NCBI RefSeq assembly: GCF_014640535.1
Contig: NZ_BMHD01000001.1
Location: 1,862,214 to 1,926,213, forward strand
DNA length: 64,000 nucleotides
Source: Cnuibacter physcomitrellae
Lineage (GTDB): Bacteria > Actinomycetota > Actinomycetes > Actinomycetales > Microbacteriaceae
Reading direction: 5' to 3'
Part shown: positions 51,428 through 60,785 of the stretch, in pieces
Numbering within the stretch: the stretch's first letter is position 1
Layout: the number at the start of each line of letters is the position of its first letter
Made by a program: the position numbers and the translations under genes
Notes under the pieces: model-generated
Told to the model about the DNA's origin: nothing
Databases searched by the model: none
The model's input: only the letters and a program-made list of their open reading frames with translations

Positions 51428-51476
51428 ACGGTTCCGATCGGTACCGTTAGAGGGATACGGTACTACTCGGAACCGG
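51428..51476. promoter_or_regulatory. Two TetR-type operators in the divergent gap
   Basis: ACGGTTCCGATCGGTACCGT (51428-51447) is a 20-base palindrome with one mismatched pair. A second site at 51457-51476 keeps the ACGGT and ACCGG ends. The sites are 29 bases apart, ending just before the TetR -10 box TACAAT (51481-51486). Confidence 0.75.
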
Positions 51477-51492
51477 AACATACAATGCTGGG

Positions 51493-52101
51493 GTGAGCAT
51501 CCAGGAGTCGCCGTCCCCCGCCGGACGCCCGCGCGACCCGGAGGTGGAACGCAGCATCCTCACCGCCACGCAGGACCTGCTGATCGAGCACGGCTATCCG
51601 GGGACCACCATCGCCGCCGTCGCCGCCCGCGCCCACTGCGGCAAGTCGGCCATCTACCGACGCTGGGGCACGAAGGCCGAGCTCGTCGTGGCCGCGGTCA
51701 GCGACCTCCAGGTGGCGGCGGAGGTGCCCGACACGGGCGACCTCCGCGACGACCTCCTCCGCGCCGCCCTGCACTTCGCCGCCACCGACGAGCGCTCGGG
51801 CCCCGTGCTGGCGAGCCTGCTCAGCGAGATCGGTCGCGACAGGGAGCTCTACGACGTCGCCTACCGCCTGATCGGCGGGCCTCCCGTCGCGGCGATCGAG
51901 ACGGTCATCCGCCGCGCGATCGAGCGCGGGCAGGTCTCCCCCGAGGCGCCCGTGACGCTCGTCGCGGGCATCGTCCCCACGGCCGCGTTCGGCAGCATCT
52001 CGCTGCGGAAGCGCTCGCTCGAGCCGCAGGCCGTGGTCGACCTCGTCGACCGCGTCCTGCTGCCCGCCCTCCGCGCCGCGCCCCCGCCCTCCGGGACTTG
52101 A
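51493..52101 (+). CDS. TetR-family repressor
   Basis: A 202-residue regulator. The N-terminal HTH is at about 18-62 (TIAAVAARAHCGKSAIYRRWGTK core) and a TetR_C-type ligand domain follows. It starts with GTG, with TACAAT ending 6 bases upstream, so it is probably leaderless. Two operator palindromes upstream suggest that it represses itself and the divergent four-helix membrane protein. The ligand cannot be inferred. Confidence 0.93.
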   Translation: MSIQESPSPAGRPRDPEVERSILTATQDLLIEHGYPGTTIAAVAARAHCGKSAIYRRWGTKAELVVAAVSDLQVAAEVPDTGDLRDDLLRAALHFAATDERSGPVLASLLSEIGRDRELYDVAYRLIGGPPVAAIETVIRRAIERGQVSPEAPVTLVAGIVPTAAFGSISLRKRSLEPQAVVDLVDRVLLPALRAAPPPSGT

Positions 52102-52233
52102 GCTCGAGCTCGGGCCCCAGGGGCTCGGGCTCGGGTTCGGCGTCGTGGCCTCGCCGCGACGGTCGGATCCGAACCGCGATCTCCCGCGACGAGGTTGCTC
52201 CGTCGGGGCGCGGCCCACACCCGTCGACAGCGC

Positions 52234-52638
52234 GAATCTGACACTCGTGGCGACCTTCGTGCCGAACAGCCCGCAACAACTGCCAAATCCACGCCCCACC
52301 GGGAACCCGCGCACGGACGAACCATCCCGCACGGCGGCCTGGCCCGGCGGATCTGACACTCCTGGCGACCTCCGCGCCCAACAGGCCGCCACGACTGCCA
52401 AATCCACCACCCACCGCGCACGACCGAGGCGATCAGTCACGCCACGGCGCTGACCCCAGACCGAGCGGATCTGACGCTCGTGGCGACCTCCGCGCCGCAC
52501 AGCCCACAACTACTGCCAGATCCACGCCCCACCGCGAACCCGCGCACGGACGAACCACGCTACACGGCAGCCTGGCCCGGCGGATCTGACGCTCGTGGCG
52601 ACCTTCGGGCGCGGCGGGTCACCACGAGTGCCACATCC
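52234..52638. repeat. Array of four 57-base hairpin units (family D), 115-118-base period
   Basis: Units at 52234-52290, 52349-52405, 52467-52523 and 52582-52638 each begin near GGATCTGACRCTCSTGGCGACC and end in ATCC, pairing imperfectly with themselves. Spacers after units 1 and 3 are themselves nearly identical, so a 115-base segment has been duplicated. The 620-base gap at 52102-52721 contains only this array and no gene that I can support. Confidence 0.85.
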
Positions 52639-52721
52639 GGGGAGGACGGCCGCCCGCGCGAGGGCGAATGGGGACTTCTCCCCATCGCGAGGGCGCGGCC
52701 CGGTCCGTAGCCTCGAGATGG

Positions 52722-53255
52722 ATGGACGACAGGGACGAGGTCAGCGACGCCGGCGCCGCTCGCGGCGAGGTGCCGTGGGAGTACGACTTCACGCTGGCCC
52801 GCGTCCGTCGTCCGCGCCTCGTGCGGCCAACGGTCGCTGCCGCGCCGAAGGCCGCTCAGGAGGACGCCCGACCCTCACCCACCCCTTCGTCGGGACTCGA
52901 GTCGATCGAGGACACGGTCCGGCTGACGGAGGGAGTGCCCGCCGCGCTCGGGCCCCGTGTGGCGCCGACGGGGGCGCGCGAGCCTCACACCCCGCCCGGC
53001 GACGCGGGCGCCCTCCCTCAGCTCAGCCCCGACGAGCACCCGCATCCGCACCAGCAGGAGCACCCGCTCCCGCACCCGCACCCGCATCCGGGCCCGCACC
53101 AGCAGGAGCACCCGCACCCGCATCCGCATCCGCACCGAGGAAGCCGAAGGCGGCGGTGGTCCGCCGCTCGCACCGAGCTCGTGATCAAGGTGGCCTGCGG
53201 CATCGCGCTCGTCACCGGCACGGCCGCGCTCGTGGTGCTCGCCTTCACGGTATAA
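52722..53255 (+). CDS. His/Pro-rich single-helix membrane protein
   Basis: A 177-residue protein. An acidic N-terminus is followed by a region with PWEYDFTLARVRRPRLV, and a His/Pro-rich segment (105-138) made of HPHPH and HQQEH units encoded by short DNA repeats. An Arg cluster and a C-terminal transmembrane helix (about 152-176) end the chain. The His density suggests metal binding. I chose the ATG at 52722, with TAGCCT 8 bases upstream. Another frame through the repeats is open but reads as an Ala/Pro shadow. Confidence 0.6.
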   Translation: MDDRDEVSDAGAARGEVPWEYDFTLARVRRPRLVRPTVAAAPKAAQEDARPSPTPSSGLESIEDTVRLTEGVPAALGPRVAPTGAREPHTPPGDAGALPQLSPDEHPHPHQQEHPLPHPHPHPGPHQQEHPHPHPHPHRGSRRRRWSAARTELVIKVACGIALVTGTAALVVLAFTV

Positions 53256-53279
53256 ACCGCCGCCCACCCGCCCCGGCGC

Positions 53280-54073
53280 TCAGTCGACGTCGCGCCGCCA
53301 GCTCGTGAAGTACCCGGCAGCGGTCGCGACCGCGGCGATCGCGAGCAGCACGAGCGCCCCGCCCCACCACGGCAGCTGCTCGCCACCACCCGACTGGGTG
53401 ATCGAGAAGAAGCTCGTGCCGACCAGCGCATCCGACGCCGCCCCCGGGAGGAACCGGCCGATCGCGGACGCCCAGTCGGCCAGCGACGTCGCCGCGCGCA
53501 GGATCGGCTCGACGAACTGCGTGAACGCCAGCACGATGACGATCGCCGCCACCTGGCTGGGCACGAGCACGCCGAGTCCGGCGCCGATCGCGGCCCACAG
53601 GGCCATCGCGAGGAGGATGCGGGCGAACATCAGCCAGGTCTCCGGCTGGTCGAGCCCCGTGCCGCTGTCGCCGAAGGAGAGCGTCAGCGCGCCAGGGCCG
53701 ACCGCGGCGATCAGCGCGAGCACGCCGAAGACGGCGCCCATCACGACCAGCACCGTCAGCTTCGCCCAGAGCACCGTCGCCCGGCGAGGGGTGACGAGGA
53801 AGGCGGGCGTCAGCGTCTTGTGCCGGAACTCGGCCGTCACCGCGAGGGCCCCGAAGAGCACGGGGAACACGTATCCGATCGAGGACGCGAAGCTGTACAC
53901 CAGGCGCGGCAGGGAGACATCTCCCAGCGGGGCCTCCCTGGCGACCGCGGTGATGAGGAGGCCACCGCCGGCCGCGACCAGTCCGACATAGCCGACCATG
54001 ATGATCGCGAGGACCCACCAGATGCGGGTCGAGGTGATCTTCGTGATCTCGGCGCGGACAGCGTGGACGTAGT

Positions 54074-54077
<4 letters not shown>
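53280..54077 (-). CDS. ABC-2 type transporter permease
   Basis: A 265-residue protein with six helices typical of ABC-2 exporters. An N-terminal amphipathic start (VNYVHAVRAEITKITSTRIWW) is followed by AEFRHKTLTPAFLVTPRR, the coupling-helix-like stretch near 85-105. Substrates of this group include drugs, antibiotics and lipids. It starts with GTG overlapping the ATPase stop as GTGA. A single permease gene implies a homodimer. Confidence 0.9.
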
Positions 54078-54976
<899 letters not shown>

Positions 54977-55097
54977 CGAGGATCCTCTCGGTGTCGGGGG
55001 TCCCGTCCACCCTATCGACGACACCCGTCGAGATTCGACCCTTTTCGCGCGAACGGCGGCTGCGGCGGCGGGGCGGGGCGGACGAACGCGTCGCCTG

Positions 55098-55156
55098 TGC
55101 ACCGAATCCGCGAGAGCGAGCCGTCTATCGGCGCGGTTCGGCGGAATCGGTGTCGA
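55098..55156. repeat. Family B hairpin repeat, copy 3
   Basis: GCACCGAATCC and GGAATCGGTGTCG mark the ends of a 59-base unit. It lies in the 210-base gap between the ABC exporter start and the alpha/beta hydrolase stop. Confidence 0.72.
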
Positions 55157-55186
55157 AGCGACGGCCTCCCGCCCGGACCGGGCGTC

Positions 55187-56149
55187 TCAGCGCTCGGAGC
55201 GGGCCTCCGCCATCGACTCCGCGTGCTCGGTCTTGCCCGCGGCGATGAGGCGGTCGTCGTCGCGGGCGACGCCGGTCAGCTCCCGCAGGCGCCCGCGCAG
55301 GCCCTTGAGCGCGGTCCGCAGCGTCTGGTGGGTGGGTTCGGGCGCGGCGGCCGCCTCATCCGACATCCGGTGCAGGAAGCCGTCGGTGTCGCGCGGACTC
55401 CGCGCCCACTCGACGCAGAGCCGCGCCACCCCCTCCGCGTGCCCGTGCATCACCGAGTGGCCCGCGCCGCCGATCTCCCAGGTCGTCGCGAACGGGATCG
55501 TCCGCGCGATCCACCGCACCCACACGCGCGGCACCACGGCGTCGTGCTCGCCGCGGATCACGAGGGTGTGGGCACGGATGTGAGCGAACCGCTCCTCGAT
55601 CGGGAACCGCATCATCTCGGGCAGGATCCGGAAGAACCAGCGGAATCCGCACGTCAGGTACGAGCCGATCGCCAGCACCTTCACCCGGAACGGCTCATGC
55701 CACGACGCCCGCAGGAACCGGCCCGCGAGCGGCACGAGACGGCGGATCCCGGGGAACACCACCGGTCCGATCAGCACCACGGTGCTGATCCCGGGCCGCC
55801 GTGCGGCGACCTCCGCGACCATCTGCGTCCCCATCGAGTGACCGACGAGGATGGGGTCCGTCAGTCCGAGGTCGTCGATGACGGCCTCGACGAGATCGGC
55901 GTACTCCTCGATCGTCATGGCGGCGGGCGGATGCGGGACCCCGCCGAACCCGGGCAGGTCGAGAGCGTGCACGGGACCGAACTCGTTGAGGTTCGGCGCG
56001 AGCCGCTCGAAGTAGGTCGCAGCCACGCCGATGCCCGCGACGAGGACGAAGGGGCGCTCCCGCCCGCTGCCGATCGTGGACACGCGGGCGTAGACGTCTC
56101 CCCGCTCGACGCGGGTGACCTCGACGGTGGTGTCGTCGCGCTGCGTCAT
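55187..56149 (-). CDS. Alpha/beta-hydrolase-fold protein
   Basis: A 320-residue alpha/beta hydrolase. It has oxyanion loop VAGIGVAATYF near 38, nucleophile elbow VGHSMGTQM near 100, Asp in GEHDAVVPR near 222 and His in GGAGHSVMHG near 250, a complete triad. The C-terminal 60 residues are a charged helical extension. It could be an esterase, lipase or C-C hydrolase. I chose the ATG at 56149; the upstream open frame is a shadow. It appears monocistronic. Confidence 0.88.
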   Translation of the reverse strand: MTQRDDTTVEVTRVERGDVYARVSTIGSGRERPFVLVAGIGVAATYFERLAPNLNEFGPVHALDLPGFGGVPHPPAAMTIEEYADLVEAVIDDLGLTDPILVGHSMGTQMVAEVAARRPGISTVVLIGPVVFPGIRRLVPLAGRFLRASWHEPFRVKVLAIGSYLTCGFRWFFRILPEMMRFPIEERFAHIRAHTLVIRGEHDAVVPRVWVRWIARTIPFATTWEIGGAGHSVMHGHAEGVARLCVEWARSPRDTDGFLHRMSDEAAAAPEPTHQTLRTALKGLRGRLRELTGVARDDDRLIAAGKTEHAESMAEARSER

Positions 56150-56223
56150 GCTCCCATTCTCCCCGAGGGCCTCGGCTCGCGCTCTCGGTCGGGGTTCGGG
56201 AACCTCCCGTGGGCGGACGCGCG

Positions 56224-57060
56224 CTACGGCCGGTCGTCGGGCCGCATGAAGGGGGTGAGGTCGTCGCCCCGGCGCCAGGGGCGGGCGGGTTCGGGCTGGG
56301 GTGCCAAGAGCTCGTCGAGGCCGTCTGCGTCGTCCGCGTCGTCTGCGGCGCGCCGACCAGGATCCGTCGGCCGCCCATCCGCCCGGCTCGGTGCCGCGCG
56401 CAGCCGTGTGCGCAGGGCGGTCGCGACGATAGCCATCCCGACGAGGACGAGCGCAGCGAACATCAGGAACGGCATGAGCGAGTACGCGACCTGGACGAAC
56501 AGCTGCGTCGCCCTGTCTGAGGCGCCCGTGTACGTCACCACCGCCGGGCTGCTCGTCCAGAGTACGAGTGCCGCCGATCCGACGGTGGACACAGCGGCGA
56601 TCACCCACAGAGCGACGATGGCGCGCATCCCCGAGCTCCTCTCCTCGATGTCGGCGGTGGCGGTGGTTGTGGCGGTAGCGGTGCGGACCTCGGCCGCAGC
56701 GCGAGGGACCGGTGTGGCAGGGGTGGGCGTCTCGGACCACGTCCCACCTGCGCCGGTCGTGGGCCTCGCCTCCACCCCTGCTGGAGCGGTCATCGCCGTC
56801 GCCAGCACGAGCGCCCCGCCGACCGCGAGCGCCCCTGCCCCCACCAGGGGACCGCAGACCCGGAGTGTCGCCGAGAGCACCGTGTAGAGCAGGGGATCGC
56901 TCGCCGCGCATCCGTCGATGTCGCAGTTCATGGCCATGGCGTCCTCGTCGCTCGCCATGATCACCACGATGCACACCACCCCGAGCGCGAACAGCACTCC
57001 CGCGAGCACCGTCGCGGCTCGCTTCGCCGCGCGGATCGCCGAGTCACCCTGCCTCGTCAT
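56224..57060 (-). CDS. Membrane protein with four helices and Thr/Ala-rich loop
   Basis: A 278-residue protein with helices at about 17-40, 60-85, 145-165 and 185-212. A Pro/Thr/Ala-rich hydrophilic loop joins helices two and three, and a long acidic cytoplasmic tail ends the chain. A short extracytoplasmic loop, NCDIDGCAA, holds two Cys that could form a disulfide. I recognise no family. TACCCT lies 9 bases before the ATG. Confidence 0.68.
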   Translation of the reverse strand: MTRQGDSAIRAAKRAATVLAGVLFALGVVCIVVIMASDEDAMAMNCDIDGCAASDPLLYTVLSATLRVCGPLVGAGALAVGGALVLATAMTAPAGVEARPTTGAGGTWSETPTPATPVPRAAAEVRTATATTTATADIEERSSGMRAIVALWVIAAVSTVGSAALVLWTSSPAVVTYTGASDRATQLFVQVAYSLMPFLMFAALVLVGMAIVATALRTRLRAAPSRADGRPTDPGRRAADDADDADGLDELLAPQPEPARPWRRGDDLTPFMRPDDRP

Positions 57061-57226
57061 GGTGCTGCGAGGGTATCCCGGATGCGATGGGACTCGTACT
57101 CCCGTGCCCGCGGCTCCCGTGCTGCGGGCCCGTGCTTCCGGCCCGGGGCAGCCGGCCCCGTGCGGTGTCGTCCGGGAGGGGTAACGTCGTGGAGGTTCCC
57201 ACCCTCTCTCGCCTGGAAGGGCCCCC

Positions 57227-57622
57227 ATGACCGCTCTGCCCGATGACCTGATCTCGCTCCTGCAGCGCCGTGCGCTCTGCAACATCGCCACGGTCATGCC
57301 GTCCGGCTCGCCGCAGGTGACGCTCACCTGGGTCGACACCGACGGCGAGAACGTCCTCGTGAACAGCGTCATGACGCACCAGAAGGTCCGGAACGTGCAG
57401 CGCGATCCGCGTGTGGCGGTCACGATCTCCGATCCCGAGAACCCGTGGTTCTACTACCAGGTCCGCGGCACGGTGCGCGAGCTCCGCACCGAGGGCGCCG
57501 TCGACCACATCGAGCAGCTGTCGCAGAAGTACACCGGCGGCCCCTACCCCTGGTACGGCGGCCGCGACCAGCAGCGCGTCATCCTCGCCATCGAGCCGGA
57601 GCGCGTCAGCTCGCCCCGCTGA
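57227..57622 (+). CDS. PPOX-class split-barrel flavin/F420 enzyme
   Basis: A 131-residue protein of the pyridoxamine-phosphate-oxidase-like fold, F420-dependent FDOR-B type by length. Features are LICNIAT-like RRALCNIATVMPSGSPQVTL near 14, HQKVRNVQRDPRVAV near 52, and the C-terminal PYPWYGGRDQQRVILAIEPERV. Relatives reduce biliverdin or quinone-like compounds, or bind F420. GGAAGGGCCCCC precedes the ATG. TAACGT at 57182 may be its -10 box. Confidence 0.88.
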   Translation: MTALPDDLISLLQRRALCNIATVMPSGSPQVTLTWVDTDGENVLVNSVMTHQKVRNVQRDPRVAVTISDPENPWFYYQVRGTVRELRTEGAVDHIEQLSQKYTGGPYPWYGGRDQQRVILAIEPERVSSPR

Positions 57623-57653
57623 GCCCGTCGCCCGGGGCCCTCCGCTGAGCCTC

Positions 57654-58556
57654 TCAGCGCGCCGCGAGGCGCTCCGCGGTCACGCGGTTCGCCTCGGCGA
57701 CCGCGCTCGTGAGGGTCGCGGGGTCTCTCGCGCGGTCACGCGACGACCGCGGGCCATCAGCGCCCGCACGTGCGCGGCCCGAGAGCAGCGACACCACGAG
57801 TGCGGCGCTGAAGAGATCGCCGGCTCCGATGAGGCTCGCAGCGGGCAGGTCGCCCACGGCGTGGGCTGCGACGTCGTGCCGCTCTCCTCGGAGGTATGCG
57901 CTGGCGCCCTCCGCGCCCCGTGTGACGACGACGGCGGTCGACGGATGCGCGAGGGTCCACATCCGGGCCGCCTGGTGGGATGCGGCCGGATCGCCGAGGT
58001 CCTCCTCGCTCAGGACGGCGATGTCGACCTGGGAGAGCACCGCCGGCGCTTCCGCGAACTCGCGGGGTTCGACTGGCCGCGCGCCGCGCACAGCGGGGCC
58101 CAGGCCGCGGAGGTATCCCTGCACGAGGGCGACCCGCAGCGCGTCCAGAGGAAGCGGCGAGGCAAACTCGGCGATGAGCTCGGGACTCATCGGCAGCAGC
58201 GGGGTGAGCACGAGCGCCTCGGCGTCGGCGAGGGCAGCGCGGGTCGAGACCCCGAGCGCGGCCTGCTCGACGGCTTCCGCGTGGCGGACCCACTGCACCC
58301 GACGCGCGGAACGGACATCGTTCACGTACACGAGCGTCTGGTCTCCGACGGCGGGCTCGAGGAACTGCAGACCCGTGTGGAGCGCCTCGAAGTCGGCGCC
58401 CCGCGGAGCGGCGACCACCGGCGCCATCCCCGCCTCGGCGAGCACGGGCGCCATGAACACCGCGGGCGAACCCGCCGCGCGCACGACCCCCTCGGGCGTC
58501 ACGATCTCGTCGAGGCACACGTGTCCCGCGATCACCACCCGCCCCGGCTCGCCCAT
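57654..58556 (-). CDS. PfkB-family sugar/nucleoside kinase
   Basis: A 300-residue ribokinase-type kinase with an N-terminal glycine region (AGSPAVFMAPVLAEAG) and the C-terminal PfkB signature SLIGAGDLFSAAL near 237-250, in which Asp is the catalytic base. VVVTRGAEGAS near 205 is the ATP loop. It could phosphorylate ribose, a nucleoside or another sugar. TACGCT 7 bases before the ATG suggests a leaderless mRNA. It converges with the flavin-enzyme gene. Confidence 0.87.
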   Translation of the reverse strand: MGEPGRVVIAGHVCLDEIVTPEGVVRAAGSPAVFMAPVLAEAGMAPVVAAPRGADFEALHTGLQFLEPAVGDQTLVYVNDVRSARRVQWVRHAEAVEQAALGVSTRAALADAEALVLTPLLPMSPELIAEFASPLPLDALRVALVQGYLRGLGPAVRGARPVEPREFAEAPAVLSQVDIAVLSEEDLGDPAASHQAARMWTLAHPSTAVVVTRGAEGASAYLRGERHDVAAHAVGDLPAASLIGAGDLFSAALVVSLLSGRARAGADGPRSSRDRARDPATLTSAVAEANRVTAERLAAR

Positions 58557-58639
58557 CCGAAGAAGCGTAGTCGCGCCCGCCCGCGGGTCGCCCGCTCGCA
58601 GGCTCCAAGCGACTGCTCACTCCGCGCACCATCCCCACC

Positions 58640-58739
58640 CGGATGACGCCAATTTCGAGCACTCGCTACTAGCGCATCCCACTCCACTGCCCACTTTGCG
58701 CGCCACCCTGCCCCGATGACGCCGATCTCGAGCACTCGC
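58640..58739 (+). repeat. Direct repeat of 27 bases, 73-base period
   Basis: Two copies, 58640-58666 and 58713-58739, share GATGACGCC and TCGAGCACTCGC with three differences. They occupy most of the 209-base gap between PfkB and methyltransferase genes, which otherwise holds no gene. Confidence 0.75.
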
Positions 58740-58765
58740 CGTCGCAGCGGCGCGCCCGGGGTGGC

Positions 58766-59581
58766 TCAGCGGGGGACGCGGCCGAGGACGACGTGGAAGG
58801 CGTTGCGTAGCAGATACCCGCCCTCGGGCGTGGCGAAGGGGCGGGCGGCGGCCACGAGGATGGGTGTGCGCGCGGCGATGGTGTCGTCGTCCTCTCCGAG
58901 GAGGACGCCGCGGGCGAGGTCGTCGTCGGAGGCAGCCGACCACGGCACATCCACGGTCGACGACCACTCGACGGCGATGCCCGCCTCGGCGAACAGTGCC
59001 TCGAGCCCGCCGGGGAGGCGGTAGTCGAGGTCGACGAGGTCGTCCGGGTCGTCGCCGTCGTCGAGCGCGACCGCGGTCTCGAGCGTGTCGAGGTCGTTGC
59101 GCGCACGCTCCGCCCAGTTCGCCACCGCGACCACGCCGCCCGGCGCGGTGACCCGCCCGAGCTCGACGAGCGCTGCCGCCATGTCGTCGGCGAACTGCAG
59201 GGCGTTGACGGCGATGACGGCGTCGAAGACCCCGTCGGAGAAGGGCAGCCGATCGATCGCGGCGAGCTGCACGTCGGCGGCGGGAGCCGTCCGCCGAGCG
59301 AGCGCGACCATCCCCGGCGCGGCGTCGACCGCACTCACCGCCGCACCCGCGGCCTCGAGCTGCGCGGCGAGCTCGCCCGACCCGCACCCCGCATCGAGCA
59401 CGCGCGATCCCGCGCCGATGCCCGCGCGCCGCACGATCTCCTCGCGCGCCGGATCGGCCACGCGCCCCCACCGCGCCGCCCACTCCTCCGCCACCGGCGA
59501 CCACGCCTCCCCGGATGCTGCGGCCGCCTCCTCCGGTCCCGCCGGACACGCCGCCGCGTCGGAATCCGCTGCGCTCGACAT
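58766..59581 (-). CDS. Class I SAM-dependent methyltransferase
   Basis: A 271-residue methyltransferase. The SAM-binding motif VLDAGCGSGELAAQL is near 63, the motif II acidic residue is in VSAVDAAPGMV near 85, and FDAVIAVNALQFADD is near 120. The C-terminal part has a variable cap. Its UbiE/type-11-like domain gives no substrate clue. I chose the ATG at 59581, because TAGGCT ends 7 bases upstream; the longer frame runs through a hairpin repeat. Confidence 0.9.
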   Translation of the reverse strand: MSSAADSDAAACPAGPEEAAAASGEAWSPVAEEWAARWGRVADPAREEIVRRAGIGAGSRVLDAGCGSGELAAQLEAAGAAVSAVDAAPGMVALARRTAPAADVQLAAIDRLPFSDGVFDAVIAVNALQFADDMAAALVELGRVTAPGGVVAVANWAERARNDLDTLETAVALDDGDDPDDLVDLDYRLPGGLEALFAEAGIAVEWSSTVDVPWSAASDDDLARGVLLGEDDDTIAARTPILVAAARPFATPEGGYLLRNAFHVVLGRVPR

Positions 59582-59617
59582 GCCGATCAGCCTAACCGCG
59601 GCGTCCCACCGGCCGCC

Positions 59618-59676
59618 CGACACCGAATCCACGACAGCGGCGCCGTATCCGCCGGACTCGGGCTCATTCGGTGTCG
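59618..59676. repeat. Family B hairpin repeat, copy 4 (59 bases)
   Basis: Perfect 11-base ends CGACACCGAAT and ATTCGGTGTCG. The interior GTATCCGCCGGACTCGGGC matches copy 5. The 386-base gap 59582-59967 is filled by three hairpins and no gene. Confidence 0.88.
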
Positions 59677-59746
59677 AGCGTCCGCGCTCTGGATGAGGCT
59701 GCCCCAAGACCGCCCCATCACGGGATCCACGACAGCGCCCCCGCCC

Positions 59747-59821
59747 CGGACGCTCGACACCGAATCCCCGGAAGCGGCAGCGTATCCGGCGGACTCGGGC
59801 TCATTCGGTGTCGAGCGTCCG
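59747..59821. repeat. Family B hairpin repeat, copy 5, extended to 75 bases
   Basis: Here the terminal repeat is 19 bases long and perfect (tips CGGACGCTCGACACC), enclosing the same 59-base core as copies 1 and 4. The remnant CATCACGGGATCCACGACAG just left of it resembles half of a family C unit. Confidence 0.88.
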
Positions 59822-59861
59822 TCGTGACCCGGTCACGCGGCCGCGCAGCGCCGCATCTGCC

Positions 59862-59932
59862 GTCGCTCATCACGGGATTTGTGCAAGCGGCGCGCTATTC
59901 GGCGAGCTTGAGCGCATGTCGTGATGAGCGAC
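59862..59932. repeat. Family C hairpin repeat
   Basis: Perfect 13-base arms GTCGCTCATCACG and CGTGATGAGCGAC enclose a core GCGGCGCGCTATTCGGCGAG that resembles the family B core. It ends 36 bases before the chorismate mutase ATG. Confidence 0.85.
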
Positions 59933-59967
59933 CGCGAAGCGCGTCCCGAGCGCTCTACGCTGGCGGC

Positions 59968-60618
59968 ATGCCGCACCACACCCTCCGGCGGATCGCCGCC
60001 GCCGCACTCGTCGCTGTCGCGGGCATCGCGCTCGCCGGCTGCGGCAGCCCCGCACCGGTCTCCTCGGAGACCGCGACCGCGAGCGCGACGGCGACGGCGC
60101 CCACCGGCAGCAGTCCCGCATCCGCCGTGCCCGGCGGGACCTTCGACGCGGCGGTCGGCCTCATCGTCGAGCGCCTCGACACCGCGCCGCAGGTGGCGGC
60201 GTCGAAGCTGTTCACCGGCCAGCCGGTGACCGACCCCGCGCGCGAGCAGGTCGTGCTCGATGCGGCTGCGGCCGCCGCCCAGCAGGCCGGCGCCGACACC
60301 GACTACGTGCAGGCCGTGTTCGCCGACCAGATCGCCGCGAGCAAGCTCGTGCAGCAGTCGCTCCTCGACCAGTGGGCGGCGGGCTCGGCGCCCGCGCCGA
60401 CCACCGCGCCCGATCTCGCGACGGAGGTGAGGCCCGTCCTCGACCGCATCACCGCCGAGCTCGTCCCGGCGCTGGCCGCGGTGCAGCAGTACCGCTCGGA
60501 CCCCGGCTGCGCGGATGCGGTCGCCGCCTCGACCGCCTCCGCCTCCGCCGCTGCGCCGGTCTCCGTCCCGGAGGTCGCCGCCGCTCTCCCCACCGCCACC
60601 GCCCGCCTCTGCAGCTGA
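59968..60618 (+). CDS. Secreted lipoprotein chorismate mutase (AroQ gamma type)
   Basis: A 216-residue exported protein with lipobox ALAGC (Cys about 28) and a Ser/Thr/Ala linker. Residues about 55-145 match AroQ-gamma chorismate mutase: VGLIVERLDTAPQVAASK, PVTDPAREQVVL and DYVQAVFADQIAASKLVQQSLLDQW carry the expected Arg, Lys, Glu and Gln positions. The enzyme converts chorismate to prephenate. Extracytoplasmic forms are known in mycobacteria and some pathogens; their purpose is unsettled. TACGCT lies 6 bases before the ATG. No other aromatic pathway gene is nearby. Confidence 0.85.
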   Translation: MPHHTLRRIAAAALVAVAGIALAGCGSPAPVSSETATASATATAPTGSSPASAVPGGTFDAAVGLIVERLDTAPQVAASKLFTGQPVTDPAREQVVLDAAAAAAQQAGADTDYVQAVFADQIAASKLVQQSLLDQWAAGSAPAPTTAPDLATEVRPVLDRITAELVPALAAVQQYRSDPGCADAVAASTASASAAAPVSVPEVAAALPTATARLCS

Positions 60619-60754
60619 CCCACCACACACCCCGCCCGCGCCCGCCCGAGCCGAGCAGCGAGCAGCGAGCAGCGACGACCGTCCGTACTCGCACGCGGCG
60701 GGCGCGGCGGGGAATGGATGCGGTCGCCTCGCGGTTGTCGATCGTGTAGCTTAT

Positions 60755-60769
60755 TGAGAACCATTCTCA
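60755..60769. promoter_or_regulatory. Zur-like operator before L36
   Basis: TGAGAACCATTCTCA has perfect TGAGAA/TTCTCA arms and matches the general Fur/Zur box form. It lies 16 bases before the L36 ATG and overlaps the probable promoter (TAGCTT at about 60747). Zinc-bound Zur would block this gene. Confidence 0.75.
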
Positions 60770-60785
60770 CAAGAAGGAGATCGCG

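Noticed and set aside
52234-52638. CRISPR array
   Set aside because: Repeats are 57 bases and self-complementary, two spacers are nearly identical, only four units exist and no cas gene is nearby.
52595-53308. 237-codon plus frame overlapping the His/Pro-rich gene
   Set aside because: The other frame has a coherent membrane helix and a sensible start. This one is Ala/Pro/Arg shadow.
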